Source: Chloroflexota bacterium
Lineage (GTDB): Bacteria; Chloroflexota; Anaerolineae; Anaerolineales; Anaerolineaceae
Assembly: GCA_029548365.1 (NCBI GenBank)
Contig: JAKPNN010000038.1
Location: forward strand, 1-34,733
Direction: 5' to 3'
Length of the DNA stretch: 34,733 nucleotides
A program made the translations under genes and the position numbers. The notes beneath the pieces were generated by a model that did not search any database, was not told where the DNA came from, and saw only the letters and a program-made list of their open reading frames with translations. Positions 14,847 to 24,143 of this stretch are shown here, piece after piece (the first letter of the stretch is position 1; each line of letters begins with the position of its first letter).

Positions 14847-15641
14847 TTATTCCATCTCGCCACGCGCCGGGCAGCGAAACATACGCTGTCGGCGCCAATT
14901 AATCACCGGCGCTGCTAGTTTGCGCAGTTGATATTTTAGCACAATCGGCGCCAGGGGATGCCCGCCCTCCCGATAGTGCACGCGCAGCATCTCCGGCCAG
15001 CAGCGATCGTCAGCAGCAATGGTTTTTGCGTCGCCATGCAGTCGAAAACTGGCCCAAACCTGCCCGGGCAGGTAAATCAGTGGCGCTTCTTTGGCCAGAC
15101 GCACCCACAGGTCATAATCCATGGCAAAATAAAAACTGGGGTCCAGCGGTCCGACCTTTCGCCACAGGTCAGCCCTAAAAAACGATGCCTGCTGGGGAAT
15201 GTGTACATATCCCCGCCGTAAACGTTGAATATTCGTCTGTGCTGCCGGAAAGCGCCCGATTTCTCGATCCTGGGCATCGATAAAAGTGCAGTCTCCGTAA
15301 ACCATCGCGGCTTCGGGGTGATTCTCCAGGAATTTCACGGCTTCCATAAGCGCGCCCGGCAAGTAAACGTCATCTGAATTCAGCCAGGCCAGGTACTTTC
15401 CGGTTGCTCGAGCAAAGCCTTTGTTGATTGCATCGGTCTGCCCCCTGTCAGGGTTTGATTCCCAGTAAGCCAGACGATCCGCATAGTTCTGGATGATCTC
15501 CAGGCTGCCATCCGTTGATCCGCCGTCCATCAGGATATATTCAATATTGGGATAATCCTGGGTCAATACCGATTCGATCGTCCTGGGCAGATAGCGTGCT
15601 TGATTAAAGGAGGGTGTAATGATGCTGATCGTTGGTTGCAT
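14847..15641 (-). CDS. Family-2 glycosyltransferase
   Basis: A 264-residue GT-A fold enzyme that transfers a sugar from a nucleotide donor during surface glycan assembly. The first strand TISIITPSFNQARYLPRTIE and the MDGGSTDGS block bind the nucleotide; the metal-binding DXD-like motif is WLNSDDVYLPG (~95-105). FYFAMDYDLWVRLAKE is the acceptor-side region. There is no membrane segment. The start at 15641 (MQPTISI) matches family starts; GTG/ATG options up to 15668 add nine residues. Its closest relative in the window is the gene at 19694-20638, with the same FNQ..L...I.SV..QDYP pattern. It is divergent from the Wzz-like gene. Confidence 0.92.
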   Translation of the reverse strand: MQPTISIITPSFNQARYLPRTIESVLTQDYPNIEYILMDGGSTDGSLEIIQNYADRLAYWESNPDRGQTDAINKGFARATGKYLAWLNSDDVYLPGALMEAVKFLENHPEAAMVYGDCTFIDAQDREIGRFPAAQTNIQRLRRGYVHIPQQASFFRADLWRKVGPLDPSFYFAMDYDLWVRLAKEAPLIYLPGQVWASFRLHGDAKTIAADDRCWPEMLRVHYREGGHPLAPIVLKYQLRKLAAPVINWRRQRMFRCPARGEME

Positions 15642-15868
15642 GAAGTCTATGACCTGGGTTGAAACCATTAAGTGGGGGAAATCCGTTCCCGTTGTTTAAT
15701 CGCCATAATTATACTGGAGTTTCACCAAAGTCCATAATGGTTACTGTCCACTTTCAACATGCAAGCAAGGCCTGGTCAGACCCACACAACTTGCCATCGG
15801 TAAAAAATTCTTTCAAGGTGTTTCAATAAACCGTCATCCATCACTGTTTTCCATTGAACAGGACGATG

Positions 15869-15877
15869 TGTTATAAT
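15869..15877 (+). promoter_or_regulatory. Extended -10 promoter of the Wzz-like/Wzy-like pair
   Basis: TGT-TATAAT on the plus strand, 29 bp before the start codon at 15907. The -35 is weak. Confidence 0.62.
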
Positions 15878-15906
15878 TTTAGCCGTCTCTAAAGGAAAAA
15901 CAATCA

Positions 15907-16572
15907 ATGGAACCAAACAATCCTCAAGATGAATTTTACCCGATCCAGACCATCAATCACCTGCTCAATAATTGGTGGAAAATTGTCCTGTGGGCGGGGA
16001 TCTTTGGCATATTGGGCCTGGCTTTCTCATATCTCAAACCTCCAAAATACGAGGCAGAAGCCATTTTTTCTTCAACGATCGATTACAGTCAAATCAACTT
16101 CGCAAACCTTGTTGGCGAGAGAGGGCAACCCCTGGAAATGACACAGTATGATCTTGACCTGGCGCTCTCGTCAGTCCAAAGGATCATCTACCAGGTGAGG
16201 AACAATGCTCTCGCCTATGCGCAATCGCTTGATCCAAACCTCGAAGCCGGCACTTTCGGAAAAAACATGGCTGTTGAAAGGCTGCATGACCGCTGGTATC
16301 TCCGCTTCCGTCACGAAGATCCCCAAATCGCCCAATCAGTGGTCAATTACTGGGCTGAAATCACAATGAGCCAATTAGAACAGGAACAGGCAGACAACAA
16401 AATCGAGCCATTTGTGCTGTCGAGCTTGATTGCACAGGCCAGCTTACCCAATCGACCCCTTTACCAGAACAGGAATACCCTGGTATTGGCCGGGACAATC
16501 ATCGGGTTGTGCCTGGGGATTCTGCTGGTCGATATGCGCTACCGCTTTTTCACAAGCGCTAAACAAGGTTAA
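15907..16572 (+). CDS. Wzz-like polysaccharide chain-length/co-polymerase protein
   Basis: A 221-residue protein with a membrane segment near each end (NWWKIVLWAGIFGILGLAFS at ~22-41 and TLVLAGTIIGLCLGILLVDM near 190-210) and an extracytoplasmic domain between them. The domain is predicted mixed alpha/beta with a long helical stretch rich in Gln and Glu. This topology and the N-terminal KPPKYEAEAIFSS segment fit Wzz-type proteins that set polymer length with a Wzy polymerase. It lacks the cytoplasmic tyrosine kinase domain of the fused forms and the usual Pro-rich motif before TM2 is only LPNRP. It is followed after 9 bp by a Wzy-like gene. Confidence 0.82.
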   Translation: MEPNNPQDEFYPIQTINHLLNNWWKIVLWAGIFGILGLAFSYLKPPKYEAEAIFSSTIDYSQINFANLVGERGQPLEMTQYDLDLALSSVQRIIYQVRNNALAYAQSLDPNLEAGTFGKNMAVERLHDRWYLRFRHEDPQIAQSVVNYWAEITMSQLEQEQADNKIEPFVLSSLIAQASLPNRPLYQNRNTLVLAGTIIGLCLGILLVDMRYRFFTSAKQG

Positions 16573-16581
16573 TCAAAAACC

Positions 16582-18135
16582 ATGCTGTCTCGGATCACCA
16601 GCAACCGGTTTTACCAGGGCCTCTGCACCCTTCTTCTCGCCCTGGTATTAATTGGTCTGCCATTAACAAGTGTGCCATTTCTTACCCGGATAACCGGGTC
16701 ACTGGTGGCGCCCTTTTCAGCCCTGCCCTTGTTCGGCCTCGTCCTGATCTGGTTGATCCCTTATTTACTCCGCCATGGTTCCTTCCCCAAAGATATGATG
16801 GCCATTTTCTATTTTATAATCGTTGCCGTCATCAGTTCAGCTTCTGCATATTTCCTTGATGGGTTTTATGTGCGCGACAGAACTTTTTTCGATCAAAGCC
16901 TGCGGGCTCTGCTCACATTAGCGATTGGGCTCAGCTTCTATGCCACCCTGTCTGCCTATCTGCGCCAAAGATCGGCGCTACAGCAAGCTGTGTTATTCAT
17001 TTATATCGGCGGCATGGGGTTGATCCTCTGGTCGGTGATGGAAATTATCGTCTTACATCGTTCTGGCAGTGTACAAAATTTCCCTGCCTGGCTGACCCAC
17101 ATCAAATCTGTGCTTGTTTTTCAACAGCCAGGCATGCTTTTCACCAATCGATTAACGGCGCTGGCTTACGAACCTTCGTGGTATGTGCTGATTTTCACCC
17201 TGGTGCTCCTCCCCTTATGGTTATCCGCCGTCTTTCAACGAAAATCACTTTTTTCAATCAAGCTGTGGCGATTTATTGTTGAAGATGTTTTGTTATTAGC
17301 GGGGATGACCGTCTTTATGTTCAGTTTTCCTCGTATCGGTCTGCTGGCATTGATTGTGATGCTGCTCTATTTTGGAATTCAGTTGACCAGACGGCTGTTT
17401 GACAAAATTAATACCTGGCTGATCAACCACAAGAGGTTCAAAGTCAGTGACACAACCCTGTTCCGAACGGGTTTAACCCTCGCTTTAATCACTCTGACAC
17501 TCATCATTCTGATCAGTGCAGCAGCGATCTTCATCAAAATCGCCAGCCAACAAGATGCCCGTTTTCAACTGATCATTGACCTGTTTTCGACAAACACATT
17601 AAAGAAACTGCCCACCTCTGAAACAGACATTATCCTGTTTTCACGTGGATTAGCCTTCATGGAACGCACCATTTATTGGTTTGGGGGGTGGAGGATCTTT
17701 GCTGATTATCCCTTTGGCGTTGGTTTGGGCAACGCTGGTTTCTACATGATTGATCGAATCAACAGCCTGGGTTATGGGTCTTTTGAAGTGCGCAATATTT
17801 TATACCAGTCGGTTTCCTTGATGAACACCAAGTCTTTATGGATCAGACTGCTGGCAGAAACAGGCTTTATTGGATTGAGTGTTTACTTAACCTGGCTGTA
17901 CCTGCTGTGGCGAAACAGCACGTTCATTCAAAAAAGCGATGACGCCCTCCTGCAAATAGTGGGGATGGCTGGAAAATTCTTCATCCTGGCATACCTGGTA
18001 GAAGGATTCAGCGTCGACACTTTTGCCTTCCCCTATCCCTGGGTTACGGCAAGCTTGATTTCCGCAGGTAGCCTGATTATGCGCAAAGAAATCCAGAGCA
18101 GACGACCCCTCCACGCTGACTCTGCAAAACGGTAG
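16582..18135 (+). CDS. O-antigen polymerase/ligase family membrane protein (Wzy-like)
   Basis: A 517-residue protein with about ten to twelve hydrophobic segments, including LCTLLLALVLIGLPL near the start and FILAYLVEGFSVDTFAFPYP near the end. A large loop lies between about 300 and 420, where RGLAFMERTIYWFGGWRIFADYPFGVGLGN matches the conserved GR...W..g...i...p..G.G.g. pattern of the O-antigen ligase/polymerase family. It would polymerise or ligate lipid-linked glycan units on the outer membrane-proximal side. It is co-transcribed with the Wzz-like gene and converges on the minus-strand glycan operon with only 31 bp between stops. Polymerase versus ligase cannot be decided from the sequence. 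Confidence 0.85.
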   Translation: MLSRITSNRFYQGLCTLLLALVLIGLPLTSVPFLTRITGSLVAPFSALPLFGLVLIWLIPYLLRHGSFPKDMMAIFYFIIVAVISSASAYFLDGFYVRDRTFFDQSLRALLTLAIGLSFYATLSAYLRQRSALQQAVLFIYIGGMGLILWSVMEIIVLHRSGSVQNFPAWLTHIKSVLVFQQPGMLFTNRLTALAYEPSWYVLIFTLVLLPLWLSAVFQRKSLFSIKLWRFIVEDVLLLAGMTVFMFSFPRIGLLALIVMLLYFGIQLTRRLFDKINTWLINHKRFKVSDTTLFRTGLTLALITLTLIILISAAAIFIKIASQQDARFQLIIDLFSTNTLKKLPTSETDIILFSRGLAFMERTIYWFGGWRIFADYPFGVGLGNAGFYMIDRINSLGYGSFEVRNILYQSVSLMNTKSLWIRLLAETGFIGLSVYLTWLYLLWRNSTFIQKSDDALLQIVGMAGKFFILAYLVEGFSVDTFAFPYPWVTASLISAGSLIMRKEIQSRRPLHADSAKR

Positions 18136-18166
18136 TCTTTTTAATTTCTTTTATGAATGCGGTGGT

Positions 18167-19672
18167 TTACCTCAACAGAAATATCAGGAAACCATCACCC
18201 TCTTCAAAAATGGGGTAATTTTCCAGCAAGATTTCCTTCACATCAGCCTGGCGCTCAAATTCAGCAAAATTCGTGACCAGGAACAACTCTCTTCCTTCCA
18301 GGGCTTCTGCAAATAACGCGTTTTTATCGAGGTCCATCCCTGCCAATTCTCGCATCCCAAAATCACCCATCGACATCCAATTTTTCGTTGGTTTCCATCC
18401 CCAATATGCCAGGCGATACCCATAATCGGGGGTGATGGAAATTACCGAATAATCTCGCAGTTTCTCACCCAGGGCAGCGTAAAAACCCGGCTGGTCGTGA
18501 TACCTGGCGTGCTTGAGGTTCATTCTTGCGTCCCAGAAATTAAATGCCATCCAGAAAAACGTCAGCCCTGTGAGCACAGCCAGCCCAAAAGTCTTTTTGC
18601 CGGGCAATTTTTCGATCAACACAGCCGCACAAGCAGCCAACCCAATGCCTATTACGGGGGTCAATGGGATTTGATAGTAATTATGGGTAACAATATGATA
18701 TGAAAAAACCATGCCGTACAGGAAATAGCCCACAAAGATGCTCAAAACCATGACCCGATAGGGTTTGTTTTTAATCACCAGAGCTCCTGCAATGCTGAAT
18801 AAAAAGAATTCAATCCCCAGCGTGCTGTTGATCACATCTTTCCATTGCAGATAATGAAAGGGGTCTTTCAACAAATCAGGAAATACCCTAAAGCTGGTTT
18901 GATTTTGCAGAAAACCGGAGATGTACATCCCATCAATATGATAAATCAATGCCGGCAGGACAGCTAACCCCGCGATGAGAAGCACCTGGCGATTGGTCAG
19001 GGCCTTGATCAACTTTTGATCCGTAACCACAATCGCGATCAAAGCTGGGGCAACAAAAAAGACAGCCGGCGACTTGACATAGATTGCCAAACCCGCCGTG
19101 ATGCCGGCAATCACCGCATTGAGCCAATTCTTGTTCTTCGACCACCTGACGATTGTCCACCACGAGAAGATGATCGCAGCCGTCATCAATGACTCCGGCT
19201 GAAATGAACGGCTCGCATAGAGTGGGAAAGGCATCACCATATAATAAGCTAATCCGAGAATCGCACCTTTTTCTCCGACCAATTCACGCATTAAGCAAAA
19301 CAAGCCAATCCCACCTATCGTCCAAAAGAAGATCGATAAAAACCTGGGGATTCGTAAATCATCCGTGCCGAACAGGCGGTAACCCCATGCTGATAAGCGT
19401 TCCATAATCGGCGGTTCAATTTGGCCTTCTGATTTCCACTGGTGGACAGCCAGCTCCCGCTGTTCAGGCGGTGCATCCTCCAAACCCTCATAATACATAC
19501 CCCTGGCAATCAACATCGAATGCAGTTGCCGGGTCGGATGAAAATCCAGGGGTGGGTCGTCAAAATCATAGAAGCGCCCCACCAGGCCAAAGAAAAACAC
19601 CAGGGCAAGCATTAACCAGACCCAATATCGATGCTCCTGAAAAAATTTGTGTCTCCTGGGTTTAGTTTCCAT
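18167..19672 (-). CDS. GT-C membrane glycosyltransferase (ArnT/PMT-like, GT39/GT83 type)
   Basis: A 501-residue protein with about eleven membrane segments. The first extracytoplasmic loop carries FYDFDDPPLDFHPTRQLHSM, whose acidic residues match the catalytic Asp/Glu region of polyprenyl-phosphate-sugar dependent GT-C enzymes. FHPTRQ replaces the YDE type seen in many relatives. It likely transfers a sugar from a lipid-phosphate donor to a lipid or protein outside the membrane. The C-terminal ~90 residues form a soluble domain (SVISITPDYGYRLAYWGW). It is the last gene of the minus-strand series, 21 bp downstream of a family-2 glycosyltransferase. Confidence 0.85.
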   Translation of the reverse strand: METKPRRHKFFQEHRYWVWLMLALVFFFGLVGRFYDFDDPPLDFHPTRQLHSMLIARGMYYEGLEDAPPEQRELAVHQWKSEGQIEPPIMERLSAWGYRLFGTDDLRIPRFLSIFFWTIGGIGLFCLMRELVGEKGAILGLAYYMVMPFPLYASRSFQPESLMTAAIIFSWWTIVRWSKNKNWLNAVIAGITAGLAIYVKSPAVFFVAPALIAIVVTDQKLIKALTNRQVLLIAGLAVLPALIYHIDGMYISGFLQNQTSFRVFPDLLKDPFHYLQWKDVINSTLGIEFFLFSIAGALVIKNKPYRVMVLSIFVGYFLYGMVFSYHIVTHNYYQIPLTPVIGIGLAACAAVLIEKLPGKKTFGLAVLTGLTFFWMAFNFWDARMNLKHARYHDQPGFYAALGEKLRDYSVISITPDYGYRLAYWGWKPTKNWMSMGDFGMRELAGMDLDKNALFAEALEGRELFLVTNFAEFERQADVKEILLENYPIFEEGDGFLIFLLR

Positions 19673-19693
19673 TTTTGATCTGCTGCTTTCTGT

Positions 19694-20638
19694 CTAAATG
19701 AAATGCTGTTTTCGTTTCTCTAAATAACGGTCTCTCAAGGCGTTGAGCTTTAATGGGCTCAGCAGTGCGAAAGCAACCCGCCGCCAATCTTTGACGACGA
19801 CAGACGGATTTTTAACAAAAGCCCTTCCATAAGCTCTGAGTGCTGCTGCGGGTTGATCTGCATTGAGTAAATAAAAAGCATTCAACCGGTGTGCGCCCGC
19901 CAAAATATTTTTTTCGTTTTCAGCGTACAGCTCGGCAAAACGGTCATCCTGCTGCATCCATTCTGCCAGTCGATATGCTTCTTGACCAAAACCTTCAGCA
20001 TGGGCGACATTTTTTGCATCAGCATGCACCCTGGCTGCCGCCCATACCTGATCGTGAACATAATAGATTTTTGTCAGCAGTCCCATGCGCAGCCACAGGT
20101 GATGATCTAACAGGTAATGATAAGATCCATCCAGGTAACCCGCTGCATCCAGCGCAGATCGGCGAAAGAAAACCCCCGGCTGCCCTAAAATGTTGAAAGC
20201 CATAAGATCCTTTAACCCCCAGTGGTCATAAGACATGCGGTTAAAAACCTCACCCTCCGTATCGATCGAATCAACATCACTGTAAACCAATCCAACTTCA
20301 GGGTATGCTTGAAAAATGGCAACCGCCCTCTCAATGGCATGCGGGCGGTAAACATCATCCGAGTTGAGCCAGCCGACGATTTCACCCCTCGTCCGTTGAA
20401 ATCCCTTATTAATCGCATCAGCCTGCCCCTCATCCGTTTCAGACATCCAGCCTGTAAGGCAGTTAGCATACTTCTGGATGATCTCCACGCTGCCATCCTG
20501 CGATCCCCCGTCGATGACCCAGTATTCCGTATGGGGATAATCCTGGTTGATGACGGACTGAATGGCGCTTTCAAGAAACTGGCTCTGATTGAACGAAGGT
20601 GTGATGATCGAAACAAGAGGTTTCTCAGCCATGCTCAT
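19694..20638 (-). CDS. Family-2 glycosyltransferase
   Basis: A 314-residue GT-A enzyme with LVSIITPSFNQSQFLESAIQ, VIDGGSQDGSVEII and WLNSDDVYRP as nucleotide and metal sites, and YHYLLDHHLWLRMGLLT as the acceptor-side motif. Compared with its relative at 14847-15641 it has ~50 extra C-terminal residues with a helical, basic tail (KDWRRVAFALLSPLKLNALR). Its ATG overlaps the stop of the upstream gene (ATGA), showing translational coupling; an ATG two codons later is possible. It is part of the nonulosonic-acid glycan operon. Confidence 0.92.
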   Translation of the reverse strand: MSMAEKPLVSIITPSFNQSQFLESAIQSVINQDYPHTEYWVIDGGSQDGSVEIIQKYANCLTGWMSETDEGQADAINKGFQRTRGEIVGWLNSDDVYRPHAIERAVAIFQAYPEVGLVYSDVDSIDTEGEVFNRMSYDHWGLKDLMAFNILGQPGVFFRRSALDAAGYLDGSYHYLLDHHLWLRMGLLTKIYYVHDQVWAAARVHADAKNVAHAEGFGQEAYRLAEWMQQDDRFAELYAENEKNILAGAHRLNAFYLLNADQPAAALRAYGRAFVKNPSVVVKDWRRVAFALLSPLKLNALRDRYLEKRKQHFI

Positions 20639-21450
20639 TTCCCAAAATACTGATCAAAATCAACCTTGGGGAACACCTGCAGTTTTCCACCGACGGTGGC
20701 ATCCAACACCTGGCGACCATCAGCTAAAAACGCCTGGTGTGCCATTTTATAAGCCACTTCCGATGTCTCCAAATCGGGGAGTTGCCAGCGAAACCCCTTG
20801 CCAAAATATTGTGGGCTGAAATGATTGGGGTCATCCCCTTGGGATTCAACCGTCTGGTTGGGCTTCCCCTTTGATGAGAAGCTGTGATCCACCCCGATCA
20901 ACACCACCGTTGAAAAACCCATGTGGTAAGCCAATTGCAGGGCGGTATAGGTTACTGTTGCGCCTTCCCACACGCGCTTGCTGACATCCTTAGCAAATTT
21001 CGGGCTGGTGTACGTTGTATAGAGGAAATGCAGGTTGTCCTGGGGCTCAAGCCAGCGATGGGCGCGCCAGGAAATAAACGCAGGGATGGGTAAAGCCATG
21101 ATCTCATGGGCACACTGCTCAATCACCAGGTCATTTACCGAAAGAAAATAAGAGGTCGTAAAGCCCCACTCTTCCCAGGCAAGGTAGATCCGATTCAATC
21201 CAAAACTGTATTCATCCCTGATTTTCTGTATGTCGGTTTTATTCAAGCTGGGGCCATTGCCGATGATTACACACCGTTCACCCTTGTGAATATCTTTGAG
21301 TGCGCGTAGTTTCAGGATGCTGTCGCGCCGCCAGGGATGCAGGGTCGCCTCCACACGACCCGGGATCCTTTGGATCCCATCCCAGCTCGACCTCCCAAAC
21401 TGCCACACACGATTTGGTACGATCCGTTTGATCAATGCTTTCGGGTTCAT
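20635..21450 (-). CDS. MptE-like/DUF115 family protein (possible nonulosonate transferase)
   Basis: A 271-residue protein. GERCVIIGNGPSLNKTD (~57-73) followed by GLNRIYLAWEEWGF and VNDLVIEQ matches the DUF115/6-hydroxymethylpterin diphosphokinase MptE-like family, whose glycine-rich motif resembles that of GT42 sialyltransferases and of the Maf proteins that attach nonulosonic acids to flagellin. In a cluster with NeuB and CMP-sugar synthetases, transfer of a CMP-activated nonulosonate is a reasonable inference; the pterin role is unlikely here. The C-terminal half carries a VLIGVDHSFS motif. It overlaps both neighbours by 4 bp. Confidence 0.72.
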   Translation of the reverse strand: MNPKALIKRIVPNRVWQFGRSSWDGIQRIPGRVEATLHPWRRDSILKLRALKDIHKGERCVIIGNGPSLNKTDIQKIRDEYSFGLNRIYLAWEEWGFTTSYFLSVNDLVIEQCAHEIMALPIPAFISWRAHRWLEPQDNLHFLYTTYTSPKFAKDVSKRVWEGATVTYTALQLAYHMGFSTVVLIGVDHSFSSKGKPNQTVESQGDDPNHFSPQYFGKGFRWQLPDLETSEVAYKMAHQAFLADGRQVLDATVGGKLQVFPKVDFDQYFGK

Positions 21451-22211
21451 TCTGTACTCAATCGACAGGTTGCACCGCCATCGACGATCATCGCCTGCCC
21501 GGTCATAAATGATGACTGTTGATTATCAGCCAGGAAATAAATCGAGCGGGCAATCTCCTCGGGTTTGCCAACCCGCCCGTTGACCGTCTTGCGAGCCAAA
21601 TTTTCCAGCCGGTCAATGATTGTGCCTTCACCAACATGGCCGCGGCTTAAGCCCGCACGCAGCATGGGTGTATCCACGGCTCCGGGCAGGATGGCATTGA
21701 CACGGATTTCATCGGGTGCAAACTCGATCGCCATCGCGCGGGTTAATGCCAGCAATCCGCCCTTGCTGGCTGCATAGGCGGAAATATCCGCTGAGGTAAC
21801 AACAGCATGCACCGACGAGACGTTAACAATGGCGCCTCCCTGAACTTTGAGCAAGGGATGCGCCAGCTTGGCGCCTAAAAACACCGAACGCAGGTTGGAT
21901 GCCATCACCAGGTCCCATTCTTCGGCAGTCGTCTCTAAAAGCGGTTTTGCGATCTGCAGGGCAGCGTTGTTTACCACAGCGTCCAACCGATCAGTAAAGG
22001 CTGATACCTGTCGATAAATATTTTCGATTTGCTCGGGCAGTGAGATATCCGCCTGGATATACATCCCGTCTTCCGGGAAGCCCGCGTACTTCGGTTGGCG
22101 ATCGACGCCTATCACCCGCCAACCTTGTTCAGCAAAGACGCTTACCGTAGCGCGGCCAATACCCCCTGCCGCGCCGGTAATGAGTAAGGTTCTGGTTTTT
22201 GTTTCAGACAT
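21447..22211 (-). CDS. Short-chain dehydrogenase/reductase
   Basis: A 254-residue SDR. The NAD(P) motif is TGAAGGIG (~13-20) and VNNAA follows. The catalytic Ser is in IVNVSSVHA and Tyr-x3-Lys is YAASK; the C-terminus MTGQAMIVDGG is family-typical. The start at 22211 follows AGGAAG with good spacing and drops six unlikely residues. It likely oxidises or reduces a sugar or sugar precursor of the glycan. The stop overlaps the next gene by 4 bp. Confidence 0.9.
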   Translation of the reverse strand: MSETKTRTLLITGAAGGIGRATVSVFAEQGWRVIGVDRQPKYAGFPEDGMYIQADISLPEQIENIYRQVSAFTDRLDAVVNNAALQIAKPLLETTAEEWDLVMASNLRSVFLGAKLAHPLLKVQGGAIVNVSSVHAVVTSADISAYAASKGGLLALTRAMAIEFAPDEIRVNAILPGAVDTPMLRAGLSRGHVGEGTIIDRLENLARKTVNGRVGKPEEIARSIYFLADNQQSSFMTGQAMIVDGGATCRLSTE

Positions 22212-22270
22212 GATATTCTTCCTGACCAACCCGGTTTACATGGTCTATTTTCAATCGTTGTTCTGTATTT

Positions 22271-23248
22271 TCAAGCTGCAGATTTTTCTTTGAACGCATC
22301 AAGCCGACCTGCATCCATTGCGAGACCTTCCAGTAAATTCCTGATCGTGTTCCAGTGCACCCGCTCCCAAAACAGGGGGCTCGAATTTGAATTATGCGGC
22401 GCCAGCATCACCTGTTCCATATACCGCAAGGGGCTGTCCGAGGGCAGGGGTTCAATTTCAAAGACGTCCAGGGCAGCACCGCGCAGCGCATTCCTTTGCA
22501 AAGCGGAGATCAGGGCTGATTCTTCCACAATTGGGCCGCGGGCGGTGTTAATGATCACAGCTCCCGGTTTGCAAAGAGAAAGTGTCTCTGCGTTGATCAG
22601 GTGATAACTGGTCGGGTTCAGGGTGCAGTTGATGCTGATATAGTCTGCTCGAGACAGCAAATCATCTAAATCGATCATTTCAACCCCGTATTCCAGCAAG
22701 AAATCCGGTTCAATCTCAACGATGTCATTGCCCAATATCTTCATCCCGAATCCCCGCGCCCGCCGAATGACCGCCTTACCGACATGACCCACACCAATAA
22801 CGCCCAGGGTGCTCTCTGCCAGGGTTCTACCAATAATTTTCTCCCATGCTCCGCTTTTTACCGCTGCATCCAAACGCGTGAGGTACCTTGAAAAGACCAG
22901 CATATAGCCGATCACACTCTCAGATACCGGTACGGTAAAGGCGTTGGGGGTATTGCAAACCGCCACGCCCAGTTCATCCGCTGCAGCTCGGTCAATCGAA
23001 TCGATGCCCGTTCCCCACTTAGAGATCACCTTCAGTCGCGGCAGACAGGCTTCAATCACCCGCCGGGTAAAACGATCATCACCGCAGATCACGCCATCGA
23101 ACGCCCCGGCATGAACAAGGATTTCCTCCTCGGAAAGGCGTTCGTTGACCGTCGGTGTGATCAGGTCAAGGTCGAAGGCTTCCAGAACAGGGCGAAAGCG
23201 CTTCATTTCAGGCAGCATATAGGGCGCAGAGATTAAAACCGTTTTCAT
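22271..23248 (-). CDS. D-isomer specific 2-hydroxyacid dehydrogenase
   Basis: A 325-residue NAD-dependent dehydrogenase of the phosphoglycerate dehydrogenase group. GVIGVGHVGKAVIRRARGFG is the Rossmann motif. The catalytic Arg is in INTARGPIVEE, the Glu in ALDVFEIEPLP and the His in LAPHNSNSSP. No ACT or other regulatory domain follows, so it is not a long-type SerA. The start at 23248 follows AAGGAA with suitable spacing. Within this operon it may make a hydroxy- or oxo-acid precursor or serve a modified sugar; the substrate is unknown. Confidence 0.9.
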   Translation of the reverse strand: MKTVLISAPYMLPEMKRFRPVLEAFDLDLITPTVNERLSEEEILVHAGAFDGVICGDDRFTRRVIEACLPRLKVISKWGTGIDSIDRAAADELGVAVCNTPNAFTVPVSESVIGYMLVFSRYLTRLDAAVKSGAWEKIIGRTLAESTLGVIGVGHVGKAVIRRARGFGMKILGNDIVEIEPDFLLEYGVEMIDLDDLLSRADYISINCTLNPTSYHLINAETLSLCKPGAVIINTARGPIVEESALISALQRNALRGAALDVFEIEPLPSDSPLRYMEQVMLAPHNSNSSPLFWERVHWNTIRNLLEGLAMDAGRLDAFKEKSAA

Positions 23249-23293
23249 AGGCAAATTCCTTATAGAATAATTCAATGGGTAAAAAATATAATC

Positions 23294-23968
23294 TCACTCG
23301 CCATGTATCTGACGATAGAGCATATCGGTAATGATAAAATCCAGTTCATCATCGATATCCTGGGCTTCACGGGCAGGGATTTCGAACATCAACGGGCGCT
23401 CACCCAGCCGGTTACGGCGGTTAATCAGGGTATGACGTTCGAAGATGTACACACAGGAATTTTCTTCGTAAATAGGCGGCAGGTCCTGGGTGCGCAAGAG
23501 GATATTGGGGTTATGGTTGATGGGTCTCCCAAGCTGATCCCACAAACGGGTTTGATAACGCGTGACCCCAAACAATGAATCATATTCAGGGATGGCATCT
23601 AAAAAAGCCTGGATGGCTGCTGAAATCGTTTCAGGCCGCAACAGGGGGTTGGTTGAATGGGTTTGCAGATAAAATTCGGCTTCGATTATGCTGGTATCGT
23701 GAATCAGGATCTCGTTCATCGGAACCTGGTCTCCCCTTAAATGCTCCGGTCGAGAGATCACTTTTACGTCGGGAAAATGATCCTGCAATCCGGTGATGAT
23801 TTCTAAACTGTCGGTATCGACCACGATCGCCGCAAGTTCGGGAACCTTCAGCAAAGTATTGATAATGTGGTGAAAAAGCGGCTTTCCTGCCAGGAGGCGG
23901 TAGTTTTTCCCGGGCACCCGCACCGATTCATGACGCATGGGCACCAATGCAATTATTTTTTGAGTCAT
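23294..23968 (-). CDS. Acylneuraminate cytidylyltransferase family protein (stand-alone)
   Basis: A 224-residue NeuA-like enzyme that would couple CTP to a nonulosonic acid. The N-terminal LVPMRHESVRVPGKNYRLLAGKPL is a variant of the usual ARGGSKGIPGKN loop, with the Gly-rich part replaced by RHESVRV. VVDTDSLEI and FYLQTHSTNPLLRPETI fit the family's donor and substrate sites, and QDIDDELDFIITD is its C-terminal metal motif. The start at 23968 follows AAAGG (7 nt); the frame upstream to 24172 is not coding. It is one of three cytidylyltransferase-like genes in the locus, so its sugar may differ from that of the gene at 27771-29018. Confidence 0.85.
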   Translation of the reverse strand: MTQKIIALVPMRHESVRVPGKNYRLLAGKPLFHHIINTLLKVPELAAIVVDTDSLEIITGLQDHFPDVKVISRPEHLRGDQVPMNEILIHDTSIIEAEFYLQTHSTNPLLRPETISAAIQAFLDAIPEYDSLFGVTRYQTRLWDQLGRPINHNPNILLRTQDLPPIYEENSCVYIFERHTLINRRNRLGERPLMFEIPAREAQDIDDELDFIITDMLYRQIHGE

Positions 23969-24004
23969 AAACTTGCCTTTAAATGTGTAATTTTCTCGCC
24001 TGTT

Positions 24005-24010
24005 ATTATA
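24005..24010 (-). promoter_or_regulatory. -10 element before the stand-alone cytidylyltransferase
   Basis: TATAAT on the minus strand, 36 bp before the start codon, within a 175-bp gap in the operon. No -35 is evident. Confidence 0.4.
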
Positions 24011-24143
24011 ACCCGGAATCAGACAGGTTGATGCTATTATGCCTGTTAGGGCATCTGTGCATAATAAGCCCACTCCGAAACAAAGCAGGCTGTAAGGCGC
24101 AATTGATTGTTCTTTACGCTGATATTTTGGAGGATTATGATAC

